A DNA stretch of 64,000 nucleotides, from positions 1 through 64,000 of the forward strand of contig CAVJIN010000001.1 of NCBI GenBank assembly GCA_963649615.1, given 5' to 3'. Shown here piece by piece: positions 1 to 7,641 of the stretch. The DNA comes from UBA9732 sp963649615 (GTDB taxonomy: Bacteria > Spirochaetota > Spirochaetia > Sphaerochaetales > Sphaerochaetaceae). The notes beneath the pieces were generated by a model. It did no database searches, had not been told where the DNA came from, and saw nothing but the letters and a program-made list of their open reading frames with translations. A program made the position numbers and the translations under genes. Every line of letters begins with the position of its first letter. Positions within the stretch are counted from its first letter, which is position 1.

Positions 1-7
1 CAGAAAG

Positions 8-26
8 GAGGTTTTTGCAAAACTTC
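8..26. repeat. GAGGTTTT-type short inverted repeat
   Basis: GAGGTTTTTG followed by CAAAACTTC forms an imperfect palindrome just downstream of the rlmD-like stop codon. The same core, GGTTTT..AAAACC, recurs at several gene borders in this window (24218, 32633, 32774, 38705, 52343). No U-tract follows the stem, so it is not a clear terminator. Confidence 0.4.
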
Positions 27-39
27 GAAGAAAACAAGT

Positions 40-1266
40 CTAATTTGTTGTAAGCATTAACAATGCCACAACTTCAACATGTTCAGTTTGAGGAAAAAGG
101 TCTACTGGTTGTGCCCCAACCATGCGGTATGGCCCATTGATGGTCAGATATCGCAGATCACGCGCTAAAGTTTGGGGATTGCACGAGATATAGACTATCG
201 TTTTAGGGGAAATCTTAATAACAGAAGAGAGAAAACGCTCGTCACTGCCACTACGCGGAGGGTCCATGAAAAGGACATCGGCCTTAGAGATTTGCGTGTA
301 GCCAGCTTTATTTTCTGGATCTATCCCTACAAAAGCACCATCTTGACCCAACCACACGTGACCTTTGGCCATATCTTTGAGAATTGCACTCGCGTCCCCG
401 CAAAGGAATGTGGCGTTAGAAATGCCATTGATGGAAGCATTCTCAATTGCATCTGCCACAGCGCTCTCATTCAGCTCAATGCCAATCACCCGTCCGGCTC
501 CCCACCGCGAAGAGATAAGGCCAATTGTACCAGTGCCGCAATACGCATCAATGACCGTCTCCTTCCCACTAAAACGTGCCATTCGCATTGCAATGGTGTA
601 TAGCTTGGCCGCTTGCACCGCATTCACCTGATAAAAGCTTTTGGCCGATATTCTAAACCGCAATCCGCACAGCTCATCTTCAATCCATCCCCGCCCCCAA
701 ATCAGTTTACATGGAGCATCAGAGAGCACCATAGACGTCTTTTCAGCATTCACGTTCAACAGCACACCCTTGACAGACGGATGCCGCCTTGCAATCTCCT
801 GTGCAAACGACTCTTTTGGCCTGAATTTAGGAGACCCCGATACTATTACCACTAAACTCTGATTGGTGGACACAGCACGCCGGATAAGCACATGTCTAAT
901 TGCGCCCACCTGACGGTCTTCATCATACGGTTCAATACCTCTTGCTTTGACTAGCGCCTTGATAGTCTCCAAAATGGAATCAGCCTCTTCATCCTCAATC
1001 ATGCAATCTCGAATGGGAATTAGTTTATGTGTGCCAAGCCTATAAATCCCATTGATAACCTCACCCTTGGAGTTTAGTCCAAAAACAGACTGCACCTTAT
1101 TCCTATAATGAAAAGGATTCTCCATCCCAAGAATAGGAGCAACAGGCCCAAAACAAGAAAGCAAAGACTCAACATAAGCCTGTTTACGAGACAATTGAGT
1201 AGAATATTTAACACCATTTAACTGGCAGGCGCCACAAGCACCTGCCCTAGGACATTGTTTAGCCAT
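40..1266 (-). CDS. rlmD: 23S rRNA (uracil-5-)-methyltransferase, RlmD/RumA family
   Basis: SAM-dependent RNA m5U methyltransferase of the TrmA/RumA family, acting in the cytoplasm on 23S rRNA. The 408-residue protein has the N-terminal iron-sulfur cysteines (C5, C11, C14, and a fourth in IRDCMIEDEE), the SAM motif DAYCGTGTIGL, the DPPRSG motif and the catalytic-cysteine motif ISCNPQTLARDL near the C-terminus. An N-terminal TRAM domain, present in E. coli RumA, is absent, as in many shorter family members. It is the last gene of a minus-strand run, 27 bases after psuG, with no strong ribosome site (only GAAAGC). The exact target uridine (1939 or 747) cannot be told from sequence alone. Confidence 0.88.
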   Translation of the reverse strand: MAKQCPRAGACGACQLNGVKYSTQLSRKQAYVESLLSCFGPVAPILGMENPFHYRNKVQSVFGLNSKGEVINGIYRLGTHKLIPIRDCMIEDEEADSILETIKALVKARGIEPYDEDRQVGAIRHVLIRRAVSTNQSLVVIVSGSPKFRPKESFAQEIARRHPSVKGVLLNVNAEKTSMVLSDAPCKLIWGRGWIEDELCGLRFRISAKSFYQVNAVQAAKLYTIAMRMARFSGKETVIDAYCGTGTIGLISSRWGAGRVIGIELNESAVADAIENASINGISNATFLCGDASAILKDMAKGHVWLGQDGAFVGIDPENKAGYTQISKADVLFMDPPRSGSDERFLSSVIKISPKTIVYISCNPQTLARDLRYLTINGPYRMVGAQPVDLFPQTEHVEVVALLMLTTN

Positions 1267-1293
1267 TTGCTTTCAAATTGCTTTCAAAAATAA

Positions 1294-2211
1294 TTATGCC
1301 AACTCTTTTGCAATTTGAGCTGCAAGCTTAGCATTGTTAAGAACTAGCTTAATATTAGATTCAAGACTATCGCCTCCAGTGAGCTTTTGAATCTTGTCCA
1401 ACAAATAAGGAGTAGTCTCTTTTCCATGAATACCAAGCTTATTCATCTCACAAATAGCCTCATCAATAGCAGCATTTATACGCTTAGAATCCATGCTATA
1501 CTCTTTTGGAATTGGATTAGCAACAATAAACCCACCAGAAATACCAAGACTAGTCTTAGCCTTCCAAATGCTGGCTAAATCTTCAGCACTGTCAGATCTG
1601 AAAGGAGCCTTAATTCCACTTTCTCTACTGTAAAAAGCAGGAAGTTCATCTGTCTGGTAGCAGAAAACAGGAACACCCTTAGTTTCAAGATATTCCATAG
1701 TAAGATTTAAATCTAAAATTGCCTTTGCTCCAGCACAAACAACAAGAACTGGAGTCTTTGAGAATTCGTCCAAGTCTGCTGAAATATCCATAGTTGTCTG
1801 AGCACCTCTATGAACACCACCAATTCCACCTGTAGCAAAAACTTGAATGCCAGCCATATTTGCAATAATCATTGTAGCCGCAACAGTAGTTGCACCATCT
1901 TCGCCTCTTGCAACCACAACAGGAATATCGCGTCTGCTTACTTTTGTAATAGCAGTACCTTTCTTTCCAAAGTATTCAAGATCTTCAGCAGTAAGACCAA
2001 CCATTAACTTGCCCTTAATGATTGCAATTGTAGCAGGAACCGCTCCGTTATCTCTAATAGTCTGCTCAACAGCAATAGCCGTTTCAACATTTTTAGGATA
2101 AGGCATACCATGACTGATAATTGTACTTTCCAAAGCCACAATTGGCTTTCCACTCACCATAGCTTCTTTTACTTCAGGAGAAAAGATAAGACTTTTATTC
2201 AAATTTTCCAT
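1294..2211 (-). CDS. psuG: Pseudouridine-5'-phosphate glycosidase
   Basis: Cleaves pseudouridine 5'-phosphate to uracil and ribose 5-phosphate, the second step of pseudouridine salvage. At 305 residues it has the family's usual length. The N-terminal PIVALESTIISHGMPYP block and the ATGGIGGVHRG motif are hallmarks of the PsuG (YeiN/IndA) fold. The start is supported by GCGAGG about 5 bases upstream. It follows the psuK-like kinase by 34 bases on the same strand, which is the classic partnership: the kinase makes the phosphate ester that PsuG opens. No transporter or uracil-processing gene is adjacent. Confidence 0.95.
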   Translation of the reverse strand: MENLNKSLIFSPEVKEAMVSGKPIVALESTIISHGMPYPKNVETAIAVEQTIRDNGAVPATIAIIKGKLMVGLTAEDLEYFGKKGTAITKVSRRDIPVVVARGEDGATTVAATMIIANMAGIQVFATGGIGGVHRGAQTTMDISADLDEFSKTPVLVVCAGAKAILDLNLTMEYLETKGVPVFCYQTDELPAFYSRESGIKAPFRSDSAEDLASIWKAKTSLGISGGFIVANPIPKEYSMDSKRINAAIDEAICEMNKLGIHGKETTPYLLDKIQKLTGGDSLESNIKLVLNNAKLAAQIAKELA

Positions 2212-2245
2212 ACGAACCTCGCAAAATTAAACTTGCAAAACTATA

Positions 2246-3181
2246 TTATACAAAAGATTCTAATTCTTGAGAAATAGCTTCATTACTTTTTGCGTTAACA
2301 CTTGCAACCTGTTGACCAAAAGCCAAAGCCTTCTTCATATCTCCATCCTTTAAATATGATTTCAAAAACCCAGCCAAAAGAGCATCGCCACAACCATTGG
2401 TATTTACAATTTCTCCATCTTTTGGTGGCTCAACTTTATACCAGGCAATTCCGCCATCTTCAAGAAATTGTACCTCAAAACAGAAAGCTCCCTGACTTCC
2501 AAGAGTTATAATTCCACGCTTAAGCCCTTTAGCCGCAAGTCTCTGTGCTACAGCATAAGGATCTTTTTTTGAGCTCTCGTTCATCCCTACAAGCTCACAT
2601 GCTTCTGAGTAGTTAGCCTTTAACAAGAAAAGCTTATCTAGAACACCACTAAGCTTTCTTGCTTTAACAACAGAAACACAATCAGCAACAAACTTGCCTT
2701 CCATGCCAACAAGCGTTTTGATAGTCTCTTCTGGAATGTTTGCTTCAAAAACAACACAATCTACGCCTTTTAGAACATCGTTTACTTCTAAAACTTTTTC
2801 ACAATCCAAGCTTTCATTGATGGCCATATCATTTACACCACAGACCAAAGTGCCATCTGAATCTAGAGTATAAGAGTAAACACCTGTTCTATACACAGAA
2901 CAGTCAAGAAGAGGAAGAAGAAGAGAAATTCCCTCAGCCTTAATTGAAGAAGAAAGAGTAAGCCCAAAAGAATCATTTGCAATTGCCGTTAAAAACAGAA
3001 CAGAACAACCAAGGCGCTTGAGTGCCACGGCAATGTTTCGCCCCACACCCCCGCTAGCATTTGAAACCTCTCCTATATTGGAATCTCCTTCTCTAATAGG
3101 AGAAAAACTTTTGGAGCAAATATCCATATTGGATGCACCAACTACAAGAATTTTATTTACACTCATTTTCTGTAAACTCAT
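2246..3181 (-). CDS. psuK: PfkB-family sugar kinase, probable pseudouridine kinase
   Basis: Ribokinase-fold (PfkB) kinase of 311 residues. Family signs are the N-terminal GGVGRNIAVALKRLG block and the C-terminal NTNGCGDALLAGFL motif containing the catalytic base Asp. Its placement directly upstream of psuG points to phosphorylation of pseudouridine rather than ribose or fructose. The start overlaps the upstream aldehyde dehydrogenase stop as ATGA, suggesting translational coupling; a second in-frame ATG five codons in (MSVNKI) has no better ribosome site. Substrate assignment rests on context; the family membership itself is clear. Confidence 0.85.
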   Translation of the reverse strand: MSLQKMSVNKILVVGASNMDICSKSFSPIREGDSNIGEVSNASGGVGRNIAVALKRLGCSVLFLTAIANDSFGLTLSSSIKAEGISLLLPLLDCSVYRTGVYSYTLDSDGTLVCGVNDMAINESLDCEKVLEVNDVLKGVDCVVFEANIPEETIKTLVGMEGKFVADCVSVVKARKLSGVLDKLFLLKANYSEACELVGMNESSKKDPYAVAQRLAAKGLKRGIITLGSQGAFCFEVQFLEDGGIAWYKVEPPKDGEIVNTNGCGDALLAGFLKSYLKDGDMKKALAFGQQVASVNAKSNEAISQELESFV

Positions 3182-4572
3182 TTCATGAACTTTTTTATAA
3201 TATTTAATTTGCTTTCCGAGTATGGGTGATATCGCATTGGAAGGTCAAGAAGGTTCGATTTTTTTACCACACTCTTGTAATGAGTAAAAGTGTCAAAGCT
3301 TTTCTTCCCATGATAACTTCCCATGCCACTTTCTCCAACACCACCAAAGCCCATGTATGGTGTAGCAAGGTGAATAATTGTATCGTTAATACAACCTCCT
3401 CCAAAAGACACAGACGAAAGAACTTTTTTCTGAAGTTCTTTATCATTTGAAAACAAGTATAATGCAAGCGGTTTTGGAAGGTGTCGTAAATTCTCTAGCA
3501 CCTTGTCTATTGCAGAACTAAACGCAATAACAGGCAAAATAGGACCAAAGATTTCTTCTTGCATGATAGGACTGTCAAAAGTGACCCCTGTTAAAACAGT
3601 AGGCTCAATAAAACGAGTGCCCATTTCTCCACTTCCACCTAAAAATATTTGTGCACCTTGTGAAATTGTACCATCAATTAGACCCATAAGCCTTTTAAAG
3701 TGTTTTTCATTTACAATAACAGGGCTGTCCTTAAAGTCCCCATTTGGGAAAAATTCTTCTACAGCTTTCTTAAACTCTTGCAAAAAAGATTCCTTCACAC
3801 AATTTTCAATTAATAGATAATCCGGAGCCACACATGTCTGTCCTGCATTCAAATACTTTCCAAAGGCCAAACGCTTTGCTGCCAGTTTCAAATCAGCTGT
3901 ATGATCAACAATAACAGGACTCTTTCCACCAAGTTCTAAACTCACTGGTGTAAGATTTTTGGAAGCTTTCTCCATAACAATTCTTCCCACGGTAGAACTT
4001 CCAGTAAAGAAAATATAATCAAATTTTTGCTCTAAAAGCTTTGTGTTCTGTTCTCGTCCACCCTCTACAACAGCAACATATTGTGGTTCAAAAACTTCTT
4101 GCACCAAATTAGCAATGCAAGAACTGACCTTTGGAGCATAAGCAGAGGGCTTAATAATTGCCGTATTTCCAGCTGCAATTGCACCAATAAGAGGCTCAAG
4201 ACACAGTTGAACAGGATAATTCCAAGGAGCCATAATTAGAACAACACCATAAGGCTCAGGAACAACAAAACTTTTTGCTAAAAACTGTGCAAGAGGAGTT
4301 TTCACGCCCTTAGTTTTTGTCCATTTCCTTATATTCTTGAGAACATAACCAACCTCATCCAAGACCATACCGGTCTCACTCATATAAGACTCAAGATTAC
4401 TCTTTCTTAAATCAGAATAGAGAGCATTTGCAAGATCTTCCTCATGTCTTTTTATTGCGCACCTCAGCTTTTTCAAGAAATCTATCCTCATCTCCACATC
4501 CAAAGTACGGCCTTCCAAAAAATATGCTCTTTGTCTTTCAACCAACTTTTCAATATTCGTGCACGTATCCAT
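3178..4572 (-). CDS. Aldehyde dehydrogenase (class 3-like)
   Basis: NAD(P)-dependent aldehyde dehydrogenase oxidising an aldehyde to the acid. The 464-residue chain has the cofactor-site FFTGSSTVGR, the general-base region LELGGKSP and the catalytic-cysteine motif NAGQTCVAPDYLL. The compact length and N-terminus resemble class 3 (fatty/aromatic aldehyde) enzymes. The ribosome site AGGA precedes the ATG, and the gene heads the operon with psuK (4-base overlap), psuG and rlmD. Why an aldehyde dehydrogenase is coupled to pseudouridine salvage is unclear; it may simply share the promoter. Substrate unknown. Confidence 0.9.
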   Translation of the reverse strand: MDTCTNIEKLVERQRAYFLEGRTLDVEMRIDFLKKLRCAIKRHEEDLANALYSDLRKSNLESYMSETGMVLDEVGYVLKNIRKWTKTKGVKTPLAQFLAKSFVVPEPYGVVLIMAPWNYPVQLCLEPLIGAIAAGNTAIIKPSAYAPKVSSCIANLVQEVFEPQYVAVVEGGREQNTKLLEQKFDYIFFTGSSTVGRIVMEKASKNLTPVSLELGGKSPVIVDHTADLKLAAKRLAFGKYLNAGQTCVAPDYLLIENCVKESFLQEFKKAVEEFFPNGDFKDSPVIVNEKHFKRLMGLIDGTISQGAQIFLGGSGEMGTRFIEPTVLTGVTFDSPIMQEEIFGPILPVIAFSSAIDKVLENLRHLPKPLALYLFSNDKELQKKVLSSVSFGGGCINDTIIHLATPYMGFGGVGESGMGSYHGKKSFDTFTHYKSVVKKSNLLDLPMRYHPYSESKLNIIKKFMK

Positions 4573-4593
4573 ATTTATCCTGCGCCTCCAGCA

Positions 4594-4619
4594 TAACTAT
4601 ACAGCGTAACTATACAGCG
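4594..4619 (-). promoter_or_regulatory. Tandem 13-bp duplication carrying two -10-like hexamers
   Basis: TAACTATACAGCG is repeated exactly twice head to tail. Read on the minus strand each copy contains TGTATAGT, so there are two TATAGT hexamers 13 bases apart, about 25-40 bases before the aldehyde dehydrogenase start. This probably is the promoter of the ALDH-psuK-psuG-rlmD operon, duplicated by slippage. Promoter identity is inferred. Confidence 0.45.
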
Positions 4620-4688
4620 TAATTATTATATCACAAGTGAGCTTAACAAAAGCCACTCAAAGCACTATAATCGCACATGATTTGCTTT

Positions 4689-4759
4689 GGGGCCGTGGTT
4701 CAATGGTAGAACGGTGCTTTCGCATGGCACAAGTGGCGGTTCGATTCCGCTCGGCTCCA
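4689..4759 (+). tRNA. tRNA-Ala (CGC)
   Basis: A full cloverleaf can be folded by eye. The acceptor is GGGGCCG/CGGCTCC with the G3-U70 wobble that identifies tRNA-Ala, and the discriminator is A. The D stem is GTTC/GAAC, the anticodon stem GTGCT/GGCAC has a seven-base loop TTCGCAT (anticodon CGC), and the T arm is GGCGG-TTCGATT-CCGCT. The molecule is 71 bases; CCA is not encoded. Confidence 0.93.
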
Positions 4760-4832
4760 AAATTTTCTCAAGAAAAATTCTCCACCTATTCATATTTATG
4801 ATATCATTAAAACATAGAACAGGAGGAAAAAT

Positions 4833-5495
4833 ATGGGCCACGTAGTAACAATAGGAAGACAATTTGGAAGTGGAGGACATGAAGTTGGGCGCAGACTTGC
4901 AATGCGCTTAGGAATCCCATTCTATGACAAAGAGCTAATCACTCTCACAGCAGAGAATAGCCGTTTCGCAGAAAGTTACCTTGCAAAAATGGATGAACAA
5001 AAACCTAGCCTTTTAAACATGGGAAGTGCTGGCCTTGTTCCAAGTGCTGGTATTGCAATGTCCAGAGAAGTTGTAATGAATCAGTTCTACAATCTTTCAC
5101 CAAATGACCAGGTATTCCTTGAAAAATCCAGAATCATTCAAGCTTTGGCAAAAAAAGGTTCCTGTGTAATAGTGGGACGTTGTGCAGATTATGTTTTACG
5201 AGATTATGACACAGTAAATTTCTTTATTCAGGCAAACCTTGAAGACAGAGTCAGCAGAAAACTAGCACTTGAAGAACATGTAGAACATGACAGAGCTTCA
5301 ATGGAAAAGCTCATAAAAAGCACAGACAAGAATAGATCCAAATACTATGAGTATTACACACATAAAAAGTGGGGCAACGCTAGCAATTATGATCTTTGTG
5401 TTAATACAAGTTCTGTTGGTGTAGATGGAGCTGTAGAAATTCTTCTAAAGTTCATTGAAGAATTCAAGAAAAAAACTATCATGCCGGACAAGTAA
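4833..5495 (+). CDS. Cytidylate kinase-like family protein
   Basis: P-loop nucleotide/nucleoside kinase-like protein of 220 residues related to the cytidylate kinase-like family, distinct from canonical Cmk. The N-terminal TIGRQFGSGGHEVGRRLA holds a P-loop variant in which the usual GK[ST] is replaced by GGHEVG, as is common in this family. Other conserved pieces are PFYDKELI and CVIVGRCADYVL. A strong AGGAGG lies seven bases before the ATG. Members of this family are widespread beside unrelated genes in anaerobes and their substrate is not established; phosphorylation of a nucleotide is an inference from fold. Confidence 0.8.
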   Translation: MGHVVTIGRQFGSGGHEVGRRLAMRLGIPFYDKELITLTAENSRFAESYLAKMDEQKPSLLNMGSAGLVPSAGIAMSREVVMNQFYNLSPNDQVFLEKSRIIQALAKKGSCVIVGRCADYVLRDYDTVNFFIQANLEDRVSRKLALEEHVEHDRASMEKLIKSTDKNRSKYYEYYTHKKWGNASNYDLCVNTSSVGVDGAVEILLKFIEEFKKKTIMPDK

Positions 5496-5512
5496 GGATT
5501 ACTTACAAGAGT

Positions 5513-6697
5513 TCAATAAAAAGAACAATCCACGAAGCAATTAGAACTAAATTCAGAAATAGCCTCAGTTACTGCACTCTTTGAGGACAGCGAGCAAAGA
5601 TTTATTAGGTTAGCCATATTATCAACTATACTTGAAAACTCGCCACTTGAATCTTCAGAGATAATAGTACAGGACAAAACAATGTCGTGAATCTCTCCCG
5701 TTCTCGTGTCAAAAAACAAATGTCTCAAATGACCATCAACCGTTGCATTGTAATAAGAGCCAAAAGCAAAGGCAGACAAGAACACTTTGCTGGAGGCTCC
5801 ACTTACAGAAACAGTACCTCGCTCCACTATATTAGAAGATAACGGATCTTCATTTTCAATGCCGTATAACACAAAACTCTGCTCAAAAGTTTCAGATAAA
5901 GTCACAACTAGGCCATTGTTTGACACTAGATAGCCATTTTTATAGCCAAGCCCTTCAAGCTCTTGAGCCAAAAGATATAACTTATAAGCATTAGTCATGA
6001 GATTCAAATCTATAACAACTGAGCCAAGTTCAAACTCAGAACTGAAATCCAAGTAATGTTCAGAAACACTAAAGCGAACAGAACAGGTAGAATCGTCTAA
6101 AAACTCCAAAGAAAAGTTAGATAAATCTGAAACTTCTCTAGCAATTTCACCAATTCTATAAGCCATATACTCATTATTCAATGGATCAAATTCACTAGCA
6201 TCCTCCAAAATTAGAATACTTTTCCACTCAGAGTACAAGGCCCCAGCAAACATGTTGAAATTTTTCTTCTCTAATGTTCTAGAATAGGCATCCTTTAAAA
6301 CAGCATATAGTTCAGGACTTACAGAAACAGAGACTCCCAAATTAGAGTTAAGAGCTCCAAGGCTCACAGATCCTTCGTAAACATTTTCTGCATCAAGTTG
6401 CCTGCAAACATCCAACAAAATAGAACTATAAACCTTTTGAAGTGTGCGAACTTCTTTCTTTATAGAATTACTGCTCCCTTCAAAATAATGGCTAAAAGAA
6501 ATCTCCTTAGCAAACATGGTCACATCATTAGCATCACTAGAATCACTAGAGCTAGCAGAAATTGTCTGATACCCAGATTCTTTCTTCCCAATCAAAGATA
6601 CACCGTATGAGAACGCACTAACAGCAATAACCAAGAAAACAATAAAGAGAACAACTTTTAAGCCAATGTGCTTATCACTAACTTCAATGTTTTTCAA
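5513..6697 (-). CDS. Membrane-anchored, degenerate ApbE-like protein at the end of the opp operon
   Basis: 394 residues with one N-terminal membrane segment (about residues 12-36) and an extracytoplasmic body. The body resembles the ApbE (FAD:protein FMN transferase) fold: ALNSNLGVSVSVSPELYAVL matches the family's lead-in, a DLNLMTNAYKL stretch sits where DLGGIAKGYA is expected, and HLFFDTRTGEIHD sits where the HI-DPRTG motif is expected. The flavin-contacting residues of the middle motif look lost, so it may bind a flavin weakly or not at all. It starts with TTG and overlaps oppF by 14 bases, so it is co-transcribed with the peptide transporter. Family call is by eye and moderate; otherwise it is a hypothetical membrane protein. 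Confidence 0.5.
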   Translation of the reverse strand: MKNIEVSDKHIGLKVVLFIVFLVIAVSAFSYGVSLIGKKESGYQTISASSSDSSDANDVTMFAKEISFSHYFEGSSNSIKKEVRTLQKVYSSILLDVCRQLDAENVYEGSVSLGALNSNLGVSVSVSPELYAVLKDAYSRTLEKKNFNMFAGALYSEWKSILILEDASEFDPLNNEYMAYRIGEIAREVSDLSNFSLEFLDDSTCSVRFSVSEHYLDFSSEFELGSVVIDLNLMTNAYKLYLLAQELEGLGYKNGYLVSNNGLVVTLSETFEQSFVLYGIENEDPLSSNIVERGTVSVSGASSKVFLSAFAFGSYYNATVDGHLRHLFFDTRTGEIHDIVLSCTIISEDSSGEFSSIVDNMANLINLCSLSSKSAVTEAISEFSSNCFVDCSFY

Positions 6698-7631
6698 ATC
6701 TCACACTCTTGTAATGCTCAAGTTCTGCATCATTACCATAGATGAAATGACCATTGCCAAGGTCTTCCATATGTGGCTTATCAACAGAATAATCGTGCAA
6801 AGAAGGATCGTAAACAAAAAGTTTTTTATTTTTCTCAAGAATAGGATCTGGAATAGGAATAGCAGACATCAAAGACTTTGTATAAGGATGTAAAGGATAT
6901 TTAAACAACTCCTCAGTCTCAGCAATCTCAACAATCTTCCCCTTATGAATAACTGCAATTCTGTCCGAGATAAATCTAACAATAGAAAGGTCATGTGCAA
7001 TAAACAAGTAAGAAAGACCTCTCTCGTTTTGGAATTTCTTAAGAAGATTCAACACCTGAGCACGAATAGAAACATCCAAAGCACTAATTGGCTCATCCGC
7101 AACAATAAACTCTGGGGCCATAACAATAGAACGAGCCAATCCAACACGCTGTCTTTGTCCGCCAGAGAACTCATGTGGATAACGAGTCAAATGCTCTGGA
7201 AGAAGGCCAACTTCTTTGATAATTCTCTCCACCTTGTTGATTCTGTCCTTCTCATCCTCATACAAATGAAAATTAAACAAGCCCTCTGAAATAATATACT
7301 CAATGGTAGCTCTTTCATTCAACGAGGCGGCAGGGTCCTGGAAAATCATCTGAATTTTTCTGACCACTTCACGGTCATCCTTTCTTGACAACTTTCCCGA
7401 TATCTTCTTTCCCTTATAGTAGATAGCGCCATTTGAACATGGATTGATTCTCACAATAGCACGCCCAATTGTGGTCTTTCCTGACCCCGATTCCCCTACC
7501 AATGAAAAGGTTTCACCTTTATAAATATCAAAACTTACATCATCAACAGCTTTGAATTCTTTCTTTCCATTCTTGAATACAACGTCAAGGTTTTGAACAG
7601 AAAGAACTACTTCTCTTTTGTTTTCTTCCAT
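6684..7631 (-). CDS. oppF: Oligopeptide ABC transporter ATPase OppF (AmiF type)
   Basis: ATP-hydrolysing subunit of the peptide importer, paired with OppD on the cytoplasmic face. It contains Walker A GESGSGKT, Q-loop MIFQDPAASLNERAT, signature FSGGQRQRVGLARS, Walker B FIVADEP and the oligopeptide-transporter C-terminal region (PIPDPILEKNKK). The wording of these blocks is very close to pneumococcal AmiF. I chose the start at MEENKREVV because GGAGGGG lies immediately upstream; an upstream in-frame start would run into oppD. It is separated by 10 bases from oppD and overlaps the ApbE-like gene. Confidence 0.95.
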   Translation of the reverse strand: MEENKREVVLSVQNLDVVFKNGKKEFKAVDDVSFDIYKGETFSLVGESGSGKTTIGRAIVRINPCSNGAIYYKGKKISGKLSRKDDREVVRKIQMIFQDPAASLNERATIEYIISEGLFNFHLYEDEKDRINKVERIIKEVGLLPEHLTRYPHEFSGGQRQRVGLARSIVMAPEFIVADEPISALDVSIRAQVLNLLKKFQNERGLSYLFIAHDLSIVRFISDRIAVIHKGKIVEIAETEELFKYPLHPYTKSLMSAIPIPDPILEKNKKLFVYDPSLHDYSVDKPHMEDLGNGHFIYGNDAELEHYKSVRFEKH

Positions 7632-7641
7632 ATTCCCCTCC

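Noticed and set aside
4665..4880. 71-codon minus-strand frame across tRNA-Ala
   Set aside because: Overlaps the tRNA and the start and ribosome site of the kinase-like gene.
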